35,872 bases of DNA from an uncultured Clostridia bacterium (GTDB taxonomy: Bacteria > Bacillota > Clostridia > Christensenellales > UBA1242). The notes below the pieces were generated by a model. The model did not search any database, was not told the DNA's origin, and was given only the letters and a program-made list of their open reading frames with translations. The position numbers were made by a program, and so were the translations under genes. This document shows, piece after piece, positions 19,936 to 27,863 of this stretch. Position 1 is the stretch's first letter. Each line of letters starts with the position of its first letter. The stretch spans positions 1 through 35,872 of the forward strand of contig CALVZG010000017.1 in assembly GCA_944372465.1 (NCBI GenBank), given 5' to 3'.

Positions 19936-19956
19936 AACTCACGAAAGGAAAAGAAT

Positions 19957-21021
19957 ATGAAAGATGTAATTTTGACAGGTGATAGACCTACAGGAAATCT
20001 TCATTTAGGCCATTATGTAGGTTCTATAAAAAATAGATTAAGACTTCAAAATGAAGGAAATTATGATAAATTTTATATTATGATAGCAGACACTCAAGCA
20101 CTAACTGACAATGCAGAAAGAGTGGACAAAGTAAAAAATAATATAATTCAAGTTTCAATAGATTATCTGTCAGCAGGTATTGACCCTAATAAAGTAAATA
20201 TTTTTTTACAATCTCAAGTTCCTGAACTTTTTGAAATGACATCTTATTTTATGAACCTTGTAACTGTATCTAGGCTTCAACGAAACCCTACCATCAAAGA
20301 GGAAATAAAACAAAGAGGTTTTGAAAAGACAATTCCAATAGGATTTTTAAATTATCCTGTTTCTCAAGCGGCTGATATTTTAGCATTTGGAACAACTTTA
20401 GTTCCTGTAGGTGATGACCAACTTCCAATGATTGAACAATGTCGAGAAATAGTCCACACTTTTAACAATATTTATAAACCAAAAACTCCTGTTTTTAAAA
20501 TGCCAAAAGCAATCGTTCCGCAATCACAAATATTAAGCAGGCTTCCTGGTCTAGATGGAAAAATTAAAATGTCAAAATCGGCAGGAAATGCAATCTTTTT
20601 ATGTGATGATGAAAAAACAGTTAAGGAAAAAATTATGTCGGCATATACTGACCCTGACCATATAAAAATATCTGATCCGGGAAAAATTGAAGGAAATATT
20701 GTATTTGCTTATTTAGATGCTTTTTGTGAAGATGAACATTTTAAAAAATATTTGCCAGAATATAAAAATCTTAACGAACTTAAATCGCACTATCAAAAAG
20801 GCGGACTTGGAGATGTAAAAGTTAAATTATTTTTGAATAATATTATTCAAGAACTTTTAACACCTATACGCGAAAAAAGAAAAGTTTTGCTTACTCAAAT
20901 AGATGAAATATATCAAATGCTTTTTGATAATAGTAAAAAAGCATCAAATGAGGCAAAGATAATATTGCAACACATGAAAGATGAAATGGGTATCAATTAT
21001 ATGAATTTATTAAAGAAATAA
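19957..21021 (+). CDS. trpS: Tryptophan--tRNA ligase
   Basis: The 354-residue protein is a class I aminoacyl-tRNA synthetase that charges tRNA(Trp). It shows the N-terminal GDRPTGNLHLGHYVGS with the HIGH-type motif HLGH (16-19), the QAADIL and VGDDQ segments of the Rossmann fold (about 137-154) and KMSKS at 204-208. Length is normal to slightly long. The ATG follows GAAAGGAAAAG. It has its own consensus promoter, a short leader with no T-box, and a terminator-like hairpin behind it. Confidence 0.96.
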   Translation: MKDVILTGDRPTGNLHLGHYVGSIKNRLRLQNEGNYDKFYIMIADTQALTDNAERVDKVKNNIIQVSIDYLSAGIDPNKVNIFLQSQVPELFEMTSYFMNLVTVSRLQRNPTIKEEIKQRGFEKTIPIGFLNYPVSQAADILAFGTTLVPVGDDQLPMIEQCREIVHTFNNIYKPKTPVFKMPKAIVPQSQILSRLPGLDGKIKMSKSAGNAIFLCDDEKTVKEKIMSAYTDPDHIKISDPGKIEGNIVFAYLDAFCEDEHFKKYLPEYKNLNELKSHYQKGGLGDVKVKLFLNNIIQELLTPIREKRKVLLTQIDEIYQMLFDNSKKASNEAKIILQHMKDEMGINYMNLLKK

Positions 21022-21030
21022 TTTTTTAGT

Positions 21031-21076
21031 AAAAGGTAGCACAAATAGCCTTAAGGTTTTGATGCTATTTTTTTTG
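21031..21076 (+). terminator. Probable terminator after trpS
   Basis: AAAGGTAGCA pairs with TGCTATTTTT (five Watson-Crick pairs at the core, then G-T and A-T pairs). An inner self-complementary CCTTAAGG lies in the loop and a run of T follows. The loop is larger than usual, so confidence is moderate. Confidence 0.6.
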
Positions 21077-21146
21077 CAATAATACAAAAATTTTTAACAA
21101 TGCAAAAAATAATTTAATAAAATGTTTTAGGAAGCATTTAAGGCAT

Positions 21147-21779
21147 ATGATAAATGAAATAATAGAATCTTTGTTATACTCTTTTGCAATTTCTTTTGAT
21201 TCCCTTGTTGCCTTTTTCGGTTATGGAGTATCAAAAATTAATGTTCCATTTAAACGCACTGTTATAATAACATTTTTGAATTGTCTAGTTTTGGCTATTG
21301 CAATTTTAATAGGCTATCTTTTTACAGGAATTTTAAGTGAAAATACCACAAAATATATATCATTTTCTATTTTACTCTTTGTTGGAGTATTAAAATTATC
21401 TATAGAACTTTTTAAAATTTTTTTAACGCAACAATCAAAGAAAAATCAATCAATGATAAGAATATTTAACTTTAATTTGTTTTTTAAAGTATGTCTTGAC
21501 CCTGTCCTAGCAGATATTAATCTTGATAAAAAGTTATCTTTAAAAGAATCTCTTTTAATAGGTCTTATACTTTCTATAGATAGTTTTGGTGCAGGTTTAG
21601 GAATAGGATTAAATGAATATTACCCCTATTTAGTCATAATATTTTCTTTTGTAATAGGCATTTTATTCTCTTGTTTAGGTAATTTTTTAGGCAAAAGACT
21701 TTCAAAATCTATAAAAATAAACTTATCATGGTTAAGCGGTTTTATTTTAATATTGCTTGCAATTTCTAAACTTATTTAA
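21147..21779 (+). CDS. YtaF/MntP-like integral membrane protein
   Basis: The 210-residue protein has about six hydrophobic helices in two related halves, each with an acidic motif within a helix: SFAISFDSLVAFFGYGV (about 12-28) and GLILSIDSFGAGLGIGL (about 138-154). This pattern belongs to the YtaF/MntP (DUF204) family; the closest match by eye is YtaF, annotated as a sporulation-related membrane protein, while MntP members export manganese. The paired Asp residues fit a metal-transport role, but the substrate is not known. The ATG follows AAGG at short range. A clear terminator lies downstream. Confidence 0.8.
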   Translation: MINEIIESLLYSFAISFDSLVAFFGYGVSKINVPFKRTVIITFLNCLVLAIAILIGYLFTGILSENTTKYISFSILLFVGVLKLSIELFKIFLTQQSKKNQSMIRIFNFNLFFKVCLDPVLADINLDKKLSLKESLLIGLILSIDSFGAGLGIGLNEYYPYLVIIFSFVIGILFSCLGNFLGKRLSKSIKINLSWLSGFILILLAISKLI

Positions 21780-21803
21780 AATGTTTGAAATTTTATAAAT
21801 ACT

Positions 21804-21842
21804 ATGTTATATTTTAGATATATTAAATATAACATTTTTTAT
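21804..21842 (+). terminator. Intrinsic terminator after the YtaF-like gene
   Basis: ATGTTATATTT (21804-21814) pairs perfectly with AAATATAACAT (21825-21835) over 11 bp around a 10-base loop, and is followed by a T-run. Confidence 0.85.
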
Positions 21843-21954
21843 TGATTAAATCTTAATAATTAGATATTCAAATCAATCAATCTATTAAAGTAAACTTTTA
21901 ATTATTATATCAAAACAAAATATTTAACAATTATTTTAATAAAAAGGAGGAAAA

Positions 21955-23796
21955 ATGAAAAAATTTTTGACTATATTTTTGATTTTATTTTCATTTACTT
22001 CAATTTTCACCCTTGTTTCATGTGGAGATAAAACTATCCCAATAGAAACTTTATCTTTTGAAGAAAGTGAAATAGAACTTTTTAAAGGTCAAGGTAAATA
22101 TCTTCATCTTGTTGTAACTCCTAAAAATGCAAAAAATTTTAAACTTGAATGGTCAACTTCAAATAAAGAAATAGCCACAATAAGTTCTAATGGAAAAGTT
22201 CAATCAGTAAATTATGGACAAGCAATAATAACTTGCGCTGTAAAAGATACTGATGTAAAAGCAACTTGTATCGTTAATGTTACAGATGGACAAGTTTTTG
22301 ATATGTATGTAGATGAATATTCTGTTATTAAAGACTATTATGAAGGTCAAACTTTTAATGAAACAGGAATGACAGTTTGGGTACGATACCAAAGTGGTAT
22401 TAATAAACAATTAAGTAGAGAAGAATATGAAATTATAGTGCCTGAAACTCTTTCAATAGGTGATAAACTTGAAATAAAATATAAAAATTATATATATGAA
22501 ATAGAACTTAATGTTAAAGAAGATTATATCACCTCTATAGAAGTTTCATCTCCTCCTATTAAAACTGATTATTATGTCGGCGAAAGTTTTGATAGCACAG
22601 GAATGATAGTAAGTCTTGTTTACGCAAGTGGTAAAAAGATAGAAACAACAGATTATACATTATCAAGTTCACATTTATCTTATAATGATAATTCTATAAA
22701 AATTATATATAACGAAAGTATAAGTTGTATCCAACCATTGAATGTAAAACCAAACCATATAGTTTCTATATATTCAAATTTACAATCAATAATTGATTCA
22801 GCATCTTACGGAGATAGCATAATGATAACAGGAAATCATTATAATGTTGATTCAGTTGTTATTCCAAAATCTAAAAATTTAACTATTTATGGTGCTTTAC
22901 AAGATAATTTAACAACGATATCAACTTTAAATTCCCCAACATTTATACTTTTAAATGATACTGATGACGAAAATAACCAAACAACTATTGCAAACCTAAT
23001 ACTAAATTCAAATGATACAAATGTGAGTCCAATAATTACAATAGATGAAACTGAATCTATAAACAGCTTAAATAATTTAACATTATTGCTAGATAATTTA
23101 ACAATTAATTACAATTCTACAGCAATAAATATATCCGCTACTTCAAATCCATTATATCAAAATCAAACAATAGAAAATTTAAAAATAGAGATTAAAAATT
23201 GTAATTTTATTAACAATATAACAGAAAACACTTCGAATGCAGTAGTATTAAATAATGTAAATAATAGTTCAATTTCTATTAATGATAGTAATATTGAAAA
23301 TAATAATAATTGTCTACAGATAATTAATTGCAACAATATTAAAATTAATGTTTCTAATTCTATAATAGAAGGTAAAAATAATGCGTTATATATAGAAAAT
23401 GTTAATAACTCTGAAATAAAAATAGAAGATAATAGTTATTTGAATGGATTAAATTGTATTTTTATAAATAATTCTAATGATAATATTTTTGATATAAATT
23501 CTTCATATTTAATTTCAAAAACAAGTGAAATAGAAAACAATTCAAGCGAAAATGGAATTTTATATTTATTATCTAGTAAAAATAATGTATTAACTGTAAA
23601 AGAAAGTAATTTATCTAATATAAATAAAAACACAGAAAACAATGTTATAATTTATATTGTATTGATTGAAGATGGCGAAAATCAATCTTCAAATAATGAA
23701 ATAACTTTCAATTTATGTGAAATTGAATATGATGAAAATTATAATATGTTTAATAATCTAGAAGAAACACAAACAAGTAAAATTGTTATAATTTAA
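21955..23796 (+). CDS. Lipoprotein with Ig-like domains and an Asn-rich beta-helix region
   Basis: The 613-residue protein starts with a lipoprotein signal peptide (lipobox LVSC, Cys at about residue 23), so it should be lipid-anchored outside the membrane. A Big_2-type Ig-like domain follows (about 29-110, LEWSTSNKEIATISSNGKV). Two Big_3-like domains come next (about 118-190 and 195-268), each with a (Y/F)xGxxF(N/D)xTGM pattern. From about residue 275 the sequence changes to a pectate-lyase-like parallel beta-helix with short recurrent I-x-I-x-(N/D) strands and a very high Asn content (NNVNNSSISINDSNIENNNN). No catalytic residues are evident, so it is more likely a binding or structural surface protein than a lyase. 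The ATG follows AAAAAGGAGG. Confidence 0.85.
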   Translation: MKKFLTIFLILFSFTSIFTLVSCGDKTIPIETLSFEESEIELFKGQGKYLHLVVTPKNAKNFKLEWSTSNKEIATISSNGKVQSVNYGQAIITCAVKDTDVKATCIVNVTDGQVFDMYVDEYSVIKDYYEGQTFNETGMTVWVRYQSGINKQLSREEYEIIVPETLSIGDKLEIKYKNYIYEIELNVKEDYITSIEVSSPPIKTDYYVGESFDSTGMIVSLVYASGKKIETTDYTLSSSHLSYNDNSIKIIYNESISCIQPLNVKPNHIVSIYSNLQSIIDSASYGDSIMITGNHYNVDSVVIPKSKNLTIYGALQDNLTTISTLNSPTFILLNDTDDENNQTTIANLILNSNDTNVSPIITIDETESINSLNNLTLLLDNLTINYNSTAINISATSNPLYQNQTIENLKIEIKNCNFINNITENTSNAVVLNNVNNSSISINDSNIENNNNCLQIINCNNIKINVSNSIIEGKNNALYIENVNNSEIKIEDNSYLNGLNCIFINNSNDNIFDINSSYLISKTSEIENNSSENGILYLLSSKNNVLTVKESNLSNINKNTENNVIIYIVLIEDGENQSSNNEITFNLCEIEYDENYNMFNNLEETQTSKIVII

Positions 23797-23861
23797 TAAT
23801 TATTTATATTATATAATCAACTTAAATAACAAAATAATTTTTTGATTTTTAATCTAATAGT

Positions 23862-23895
23862 AAAAAATAACTATCAAAATTGATAGTTATTTTTA
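23862..23895. terminator. Bidirectional terminator between lipoprotein gene and dut
   Basis: AAAAATAACTATC and GATAGTTATTTTT form a perfect stem with an AAAATT loop, flanked by A-runs and T-runs, between two convergent genes. Confidence 0.88.
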
Positions 23896-23942
23896 AATTA
23901 TTATTTTTCATGTTTGTAAATTAATTTTAATAATATTTATAA

Positions 23943-24470
23943 TTATTTGTTAGTGCTCCCCCAACCTTTGTTTCCTCTCTTTGAAGAAATGTTTAAAAGT
24001 TCATTTAATGGTATTTCTTTTATATTCATTCTTTCAACTCTATGTATAACCCCTTGTGCTATGGCTTTTTTAGTACTATAAATTAAAGAATTTTCTTCGA
24101 TATCCTTATATTTTTCTTTAAGTTCTTCCTCACTAATATTAGTAAATATTAAATCATATTCATTTGCATTAGTAATAGCAATTTTTATTTCTCCTCTATA
24201 TCCGCTATCTACAACACCTGCACTTTTCTTTATTCCCTTACTACCAGTACTAGAACGCTCTTCTATTTGCAAATAAAAATCTGGACTGCAAGCCCAAGCA
24301 ATTCCCGTAGGAATAAGTTTAGTTCTATGTTTTTCTATTTTAATGTAATCTTCATCAAAACAAGCATAGATATCATATCCTGCATTTTCTTCTTCTTTGT
24401 TAGGAATTATAGCATTTTCTTTCATTTTTGCAAAATATACATTTTTTTTGTTTTTAAAATAGTTTTTCAT
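23943..24470 (-). CDS. dut: dUTP diphosphatase (trimeric dUTPase)
   Basis: The enzyme hydrolyses dUTP to dUMP, keeping uracil out of DNA and feeding dTMP synthesis. All five motifs are visible (175-residue numbering): AGYDIYA (30-36), RSSTGSKG (72-79), GVVDSGYRGEI with the catalytic Asp (85-95), AIAQGVIHRV (136-145) and the C-terminal RGNKGWGSTNK (165-175). I start it at the ATG at 24470, with AAGGTGGTGG just upstream, and not at an in-frame TTG at 24497, which would place the ribosome site inside the gene. A segment of about 30 residues rich in Glu/Lys/Tyr between motifs 3 and 4 makes it longer than the 145-150 residue minimal form. It lies downstream of dnaN in the same direction but behind a terminator. 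Confidence 0.93.
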   Translation of the reverse strand: MKNYFKNKKNVYFAKMKENAIIPNKEEENAGYDIYACFDEDYIKIEKHRTKLIPTGIAWACSPDFYLQIEERSSTGSKGIKKSAGVVDSGYRGEIKIAITNANEYDLIFTNISEEELKEKYKDIEENSLIYSTKKAIAQGVIHRVERMNIKEIPLNELLNISSKRGNKGWGSTNK

Positions 24471-24540
24471 AACCACCACCTTAATATTATTATACAATAA
24501 ATAAACAAATTTTTCAACCTTTTATATTAATTAATATTTA

Positions 24541-24577
24541 CAAAAAAAATAAGTTAATTTTTAATAATTAACCTATT
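24541..24577 (-). terminator. Intrinsic terminator after dnaN
   Basis: Read on the minus strand, AATAGGTTAATT, a 6-base loop and AATTAACTTATT form a 12-bp stem with one G-U pair, followed directly by a run of T. The G-U pairs only on this strand, supporting leftward termination. Confidence 0.75.
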
Positions 24578-24719
24578 TAAAAATATTTAATTAATTAATT
24601 TTTAAATTTTTAAATATTATAATACCTTTTATTATAAAATTTAAAAATAAATTATTTTTTATGATTAAAAATTTAATTAATAAATTAAATTCATTATTTT
24701 TTATATATTTTATATTTAC

Positions 24720-25820
24720 TTAACCTAAAATTCTTACAGGTAAAATTAAATATAAAAATTCATCTTCTTCTGTAGGAACAATAACACATGGAGTAGATGG
24801 TTTATTAAAACAAATTTTTATGAAATCATTTGTATTTACCCTTAAACTTTCAAGAAAATATCTAGGATTAAAAGATATAACAATATCTTTGCCTGACACA
24901 TTAGCATTTATATTTTCTTTAATATTTCCTAATTCAGAATTTGAAGTGATACAAATATTATTTTCTTTTATATCAAATTTTACAAAATTATTTGTACTAG
25001 TTCTTAAAAGAAGTGTTGCTCTCTCAAGAGTATCAATAAACTGCTCTCTATTTATAGTTATAAATGTTTCAAAATTTACAGGAATTATTTGTTTATAATT
25101 AATATAATCACCTTCTAGTAATCTTGAAGTAACTTTTGTATCTCCAAGATCAACCATAATTGTATATTGGTCAATATAAATATTTATGATATCTTCATCA
25201 TCTTCAATCATTTTACTAAGTTCACTTAAACTTCTTGCAGGCACAACAATAGCCTTTTTAATATTAGAATTTATAGTTCTTTTAACTCTTGCTAGCCTAT
25301 AACCATCTAAAGCAACAACATTAAGTTCATTATTACTAATATCAAATAGCACACCCTTCAGAATAGGTCTTGAATCATCCATTGCAACAGAAAAAAGTGT
25401 TTTGTTTACACAAGTTCGAAAATCTTTTTTACTTATTCCAAAATATTCGTTAGTTTCAACTCTTTTAAATCCAGGATATTCTATAGGATTATAACATTGA
25501 ATCATACTTTCGCTATCATCATACCTGATAATAAGTTGATTTTTTTCATTTACTTCAAGTTCTATAGTTGTATTTGTCAGTTTTTTTACAAATTCAGTAA
25601 TAAATCTACCGGGAACTACAGTTTCACCTTCACTTTTAACTTCTGCTTTTATTTTCTTTTCTATAGATAGTTCTGTATCAGTAGCAGACATAATAAGAGT
25701 ATCATCATCGGCTGTTATTTTTATACCTTCTAAAATGGGATTAGCAGTTTTATTTGAAATAGCTTTGCTTACTCTTAATAATGCTTCTGAAAGTTCTAAA
25801 CCTTGACAACTAACTAACAT
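24720..25820 (-). CDS. dnaN: DNA polymerase III beta sliding clamp
   Basis: The 366-residue protein forms the dimeric ring that holds the replicative polymerase and many repair factors on DNA. Family features visible are GLELSEALLRVSKAIS at the N-terminus, ILEGIKI and ATDTELSIE, then RPILKGVLFDI and ALDGYRLA in the middle domain, and the C-terminal LPVRILG, equivalent to the conserved (M/L)P(M/V)R ending. Length is normal. The ATG is preceded by AAGGAGA. dnaN lies downstream of dnaA on the same strand as is typical, here with a 436-base spacer that looks like the origin. Confidence 0.97.
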   Translation of the reverse strand: MLVSCQGLELSEALLRVSKAISNKTANPILEGIKITADDDTLIMSATDTELSIEKKIKAEVKSEGETVVPGRFITEFVKKLTNTTIELEVNEKNQLIIRYDDSESMIQCYNPIEYPGFKRVETNEYFGISKKDFRTCVNKTLFSVAMDDSRPILKGVLFDISNNELNVVALDGYRLARVKRTINSNIKKAIVVPARSLSELSKMIEDDEDIINIYIDQYTIMVDLGDTKVTSRLLEGDYINYKQIIPVNFETFITINREQFIDTLERATLLLRTSTNNFVKFDIKENNICITSNSELGNIKENINANVSGKDIVISFNPRYFLESLRVNTNDFIKICFNKPSTPCVIVPTEEDEFLYLILPVRILG

Positions 25821-25910
25821 AATATTTCTCCTTAAATCACATTTATTTTACCACTTTATTTATTTTAAATCAAGTTTTTTGTTCATCTTTAAAAAAATAT
25901 TTTTAAATTA

Positions 25911-25940
25911 ATAAATAATAATAAATAATAATAAATAATA
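25911..25940. repeat. Three tandem 10-bp A/T repeats, candidate DNA unwinding element
   Basis: ATAAATAATA occurs three times in direct, exact succession. A 10-bp period follows the helical turn, and such A/T repeats beside DnaA boxes are typical of melting regions. Simple-sequence drift in an A/T-rich spacer is the alternative. Confidence 0.6.
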
Positions 25941-26135
25941 AAAAATAGAAAAAATAAATATGAAATAAATTTCAAAAATAAATAATTATTTTTTAACTGT
26001 AAAAATAAAGATTAAAGAAAAAATAAATTAAATAAAAAAATATAAAAATAAAAAATTAATTTTTATATTTTTTGCGCCGTAGAATAAGATAAAATATTTA
26101 TTTTTTTATTTAATAATATTAATAATAATAAGCAA

Positions 26136-26152
26136 TGTGGATATGTGAATAA
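26136..26152 (-). promoter_or_regulatory. Paired DnaA boxes
   Basis: On the minus strand these read TTATTCACA (fits TTWTNCACA) and ATATCCACA (one mismatch to TTATCCACA), in the same orientation and sharing one base. A third, looser box (TTGTCCACA) lies at 26227-26235 in the same orientation. Confidence 0.7.
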
Positions 26153-26256
26153 CTATTAATTTATACAATATATAGTTAAATAAAACCAGCAAAATAAAAA
26201 TAATCACAAAATATAGAATAATTAAATGTGGACAAACTGTTGATATATTTTTTATT

Positions 26257-27615
26257 TTATCCACCTATTAACATTTTTTTAATATCACTGACAATAGATT
26301 GAATTTTGTGTGAAGTTTTTAGTTCATCAGTAATTTTATCTCTAGAGTGAATTATAGTAGTATAATCTCTGCCACCAAACATTTTTCCGATTGAAATAAG
26401 TGGTATTTCAAGATATTCACATATAAGATACACTGCTATCATACGAGGCTCGACAACTTCTTTTGATTTTTTCTTACCAACAATATCTTGTCTTGTAATA
26501 TCAAAATATTTGCATACTGTATCAATGATATCATCAGCAGAAATGCCTTCATTTTTTTCCTCTTCCTGTTGACCACTAAATGCTTCCATAGCATCTTCTT
26601 TAGTTGCAACCTGTTTATTAGAAAGAGTAGCAAGAAAATACACTTTAGATAACATACCTTCAAGTTCTCTAATATTTGTATTTATTCTTTCAGCAACATA
26701 ATAAATAGCCTCATCATCTATAGAATATTTTTCAAGAGTACATTTTTTTCGTAAGATAGCAATGCGAGTTTCAAGGTCAGGACTTTGAATATCTTGTATT
26801 AGACCGCTAGTAAAACGAGAACGCAATCTTTCTGCTAAAGTTTCAATATCTTTAGGAGGACGATCAGAAGTAATAATTATTTGTTTATTATTTTGATAAA
26901 GTTCGTTAAAAGTGTGAAAAAATTCCTCTTGAGTACTTGTCTTTTTTGATATAAATTGAATATCATCGACCATTAATACATCAAGATTTCTATATTTAGT
27001 TCTAAATTCTAAAATTTCCTTGTTTTTATTATTTGAATTAGAGCCTAAACTTTCTATGTAATCATTTGCAAATTGTTCACAAGTTACATATTTTACTTTA
27101 AGATTAGAATTGTAATCTTTTAAATAATTACCAATAGCATGAAGAAGATGCGTTTTTCCAAGACCTACTCCTCCATAAATGAAAAGAGGATTGAATTTTT
27201 CTCCAGGATGTTCAGCAACTGCTCTTGCAGCAGCATAAACAAATTGATTAGATTTACCAACAACAAAATTATCAAATGTATATTTGGAATTAAAAGGATT
27301 TTTGGTAATTTCAACTTCTTTTTCTTTAGATTTTTCACCATTGACTTTGATATATTCAATCTCTTCATTTTGGTCAAACACTTCAATCTCAATATTGTCG
27401 CCAAAAATATCTTTAGCAGCCTTTGAAAGATGTTCAAAATAATTTCTAAGTATTTGATTTTTTGCAGAAGTAGAGTTTGTTGCTACTATAAGTTTTTTAT
27501 TATCAACAAAATCCACAATTTTAAGGGGTTTAAACCACATAACAAAAGAAACATTAGAAACTGTTAATTCTATTTTATCAAGCACTGCTTGCCATAATGA
27601 ACTCAAATCTTGCAT
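26257..27615 (-). CDS. dnaA: Chromosomal replication initiator protein DnaA
   Basis: DnaA binds DnaA boxes and, as an ATP-bound filament, melts oriC. The 452-residue protein shows domain I (1-80, SLWQAVLDKIE ... NVSFVMWFKPL), a short linker, and the AAA+ domain with Walker A GGVGLGKT (148-155), Walker B VLMVDDIQ (213-220) and sensor segments (IITSDRPPKD about 247-256, and RINTNIRELEG with the sensor-2 Arg). Domain IV carries the signature GGRDYTTIIHSRDKI (414-428). Length is normal. The ATG is followed by MQDLSSLWQ; GGTGG lies just upstream. A near-consensus promoter and a DnaA box lie upstream, which suggests autoregulation. Confidence 0.98.
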   Translation of the reverse strand: MQDLSSLWQAVLDKIELTVSNVSFVMWFKPLKIVDFVDNKKLIVATNSTSAKNQILRNYFEHLSKAAKDIFGDNIEIEVFDQNEEIEYIKVNGEKSKEKEVEITKNPFNSKYTFDNFVVGKSNQFVYAAARAVAEHPGEKFNPLFIYGGVGLGKTHLLHAIGNYLKDYNSNLKVKYVTCEQFANDYIESLGSNSNNKNKEILEFRTKYRNLDVLMVDDIQFISKKTSTQEEFFHTFNELYQNNKQIIITSDRPPKDIETLAERLRSRFTSGLIQDIQSPDLETRIAILRKKCTLEKYSIDDEAIYYVAERINTNIRELEGMLSKVYFLATLSNKQVATKEDAMEAFSGQQEEEKNEGISADDIIDTVCKYFDITRQDIVGKKKSKEVVEPRMIAVYLICEYLEIPLISIGKMFGGRDYTTIIHSRDKITDELKTSHKIQSIVSDIKKMLIGG

Positions 27616-27692
27616 AAAAAACCACCTTTAAAATTAAAAAACTCATAAAATATAAAAACTTTTATGATTTTTATGTTTTATTTATAAATATT

Positions 27693-27721
27693 ATTATAAT
27701 ATTGAAAAATTTAAAAGTCAA
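27693..27721 (-). promoter_or_regulatory. dnaA promoter
   Basis: On the minus strand TTGACT (27721-27716), 17 bases and TATAAT (27698-27693) form a near-perfect housekeeping promoter about 75 bases upstream of the dnaA ATG. Confidence 0.85.
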
Positions 27722-27750
27722 CAAAGGGTTGACAAAAAATTTTTTATTTT

Positions 27751-27759
27751 TGTGTAAAA
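27751..27759 (-). promoter_or_regulatory. DnaA box upstream of the dnaA promoter
   Basis: The minus strand reads TTTTACACA, fitting TTWTNCACA, 30 bases upstream of the dnaA -35. It could let DnaA repress its own gene or form the upstream half of a bipartite origin. One 9-mer alone in A/T-rich DNA is modest evidence. Confidence 0.5.
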
Positions 27760-27832
27760 CTAAAATAAAAATATTAATATTTTATTTTAAAAATTTGAAT
27801 AATTAATATAAAATTTATCGTTTTAATAAATA

Positions 27833-27859
27833 AAAAACATATTTTTTAAAAAAAATATG
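27833..27859 (-). terminator. Probable terminator after the 156-residue lipoprotein gene
   Basis: On the minus strand CATATTTTTT pairs with AAAAAATATG and a TTTTTTA run follows, just after the stop at 27864. The stem is A/T only apart from one end pair, so it is weak. Confidence 0.5.
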
Positions 27860-27863
27860 AAAA

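Larger units (their letters stand above)
19599..19956. other. Divergent intergenic region between giant gene and trpS
   Basis: The 358 A/T-rich bases hold the giant gene's promoter and ribosome site on the left and the trpS promoter on the right. I looked for a T-box leader in front of trpS and found neither the conserved T-box core nor room for one: the -10 ends about 20 bases before the ATG. The middle (about 19700-19900) shows nothing recognisable. Confidence 0.6.
25821..26256. other. oriC: Probable chromosomal replication origin (oriC) in the dnaA-dnaN spacer
   Basis: The 436-base spacer is almost pure A/T. At its dnaA end it has several 9-mers close to the DnaA box: TGTGGATAT (26136-26144) and TGTGAATAA (26144-26152), which share one base, and TGTGGACAA (26227-26235). 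TTATCCACC (26257-26265) overlaps the dnaA stop. The dnaN half holds three exact tandem copies of ATAAATAATA (25911-25940), a candidate unwinding element. The only G/C cluster is GCGCCG near 26084. Strand layout supports an origin near here: dnaA/dnaN point left and parA onward point right. The exact melting site cannot be read by eye. Confidence 0.7.

Noticed and set aside
19690..19956. T-box riboswitch in front of trpS
   Set aside because: The consensus promoter leaves a leader of only about 14 bases and no conserved T-box sequence is present.
24471..24497. Upstream TTG start for dut
   Set aside because: It would add nine residues that encode the ribosome site of the better ATG at 24470; the ATG also fits the family length better.
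25905..25945. CRISPR-like repeats in the dnaA-dnaN spacer
   Set aside because: The repeat is a 10-bp A/T unit in direct tandem without spacers, and no cas genes are near.
27729..27770. Plus-strand promoter starting with TTGACA upstream of dnaA
   Set aside because: No acceptable -10 lies at 16-19 bases and there is no plus-strand gene to serve until parA, about 850 bases away.
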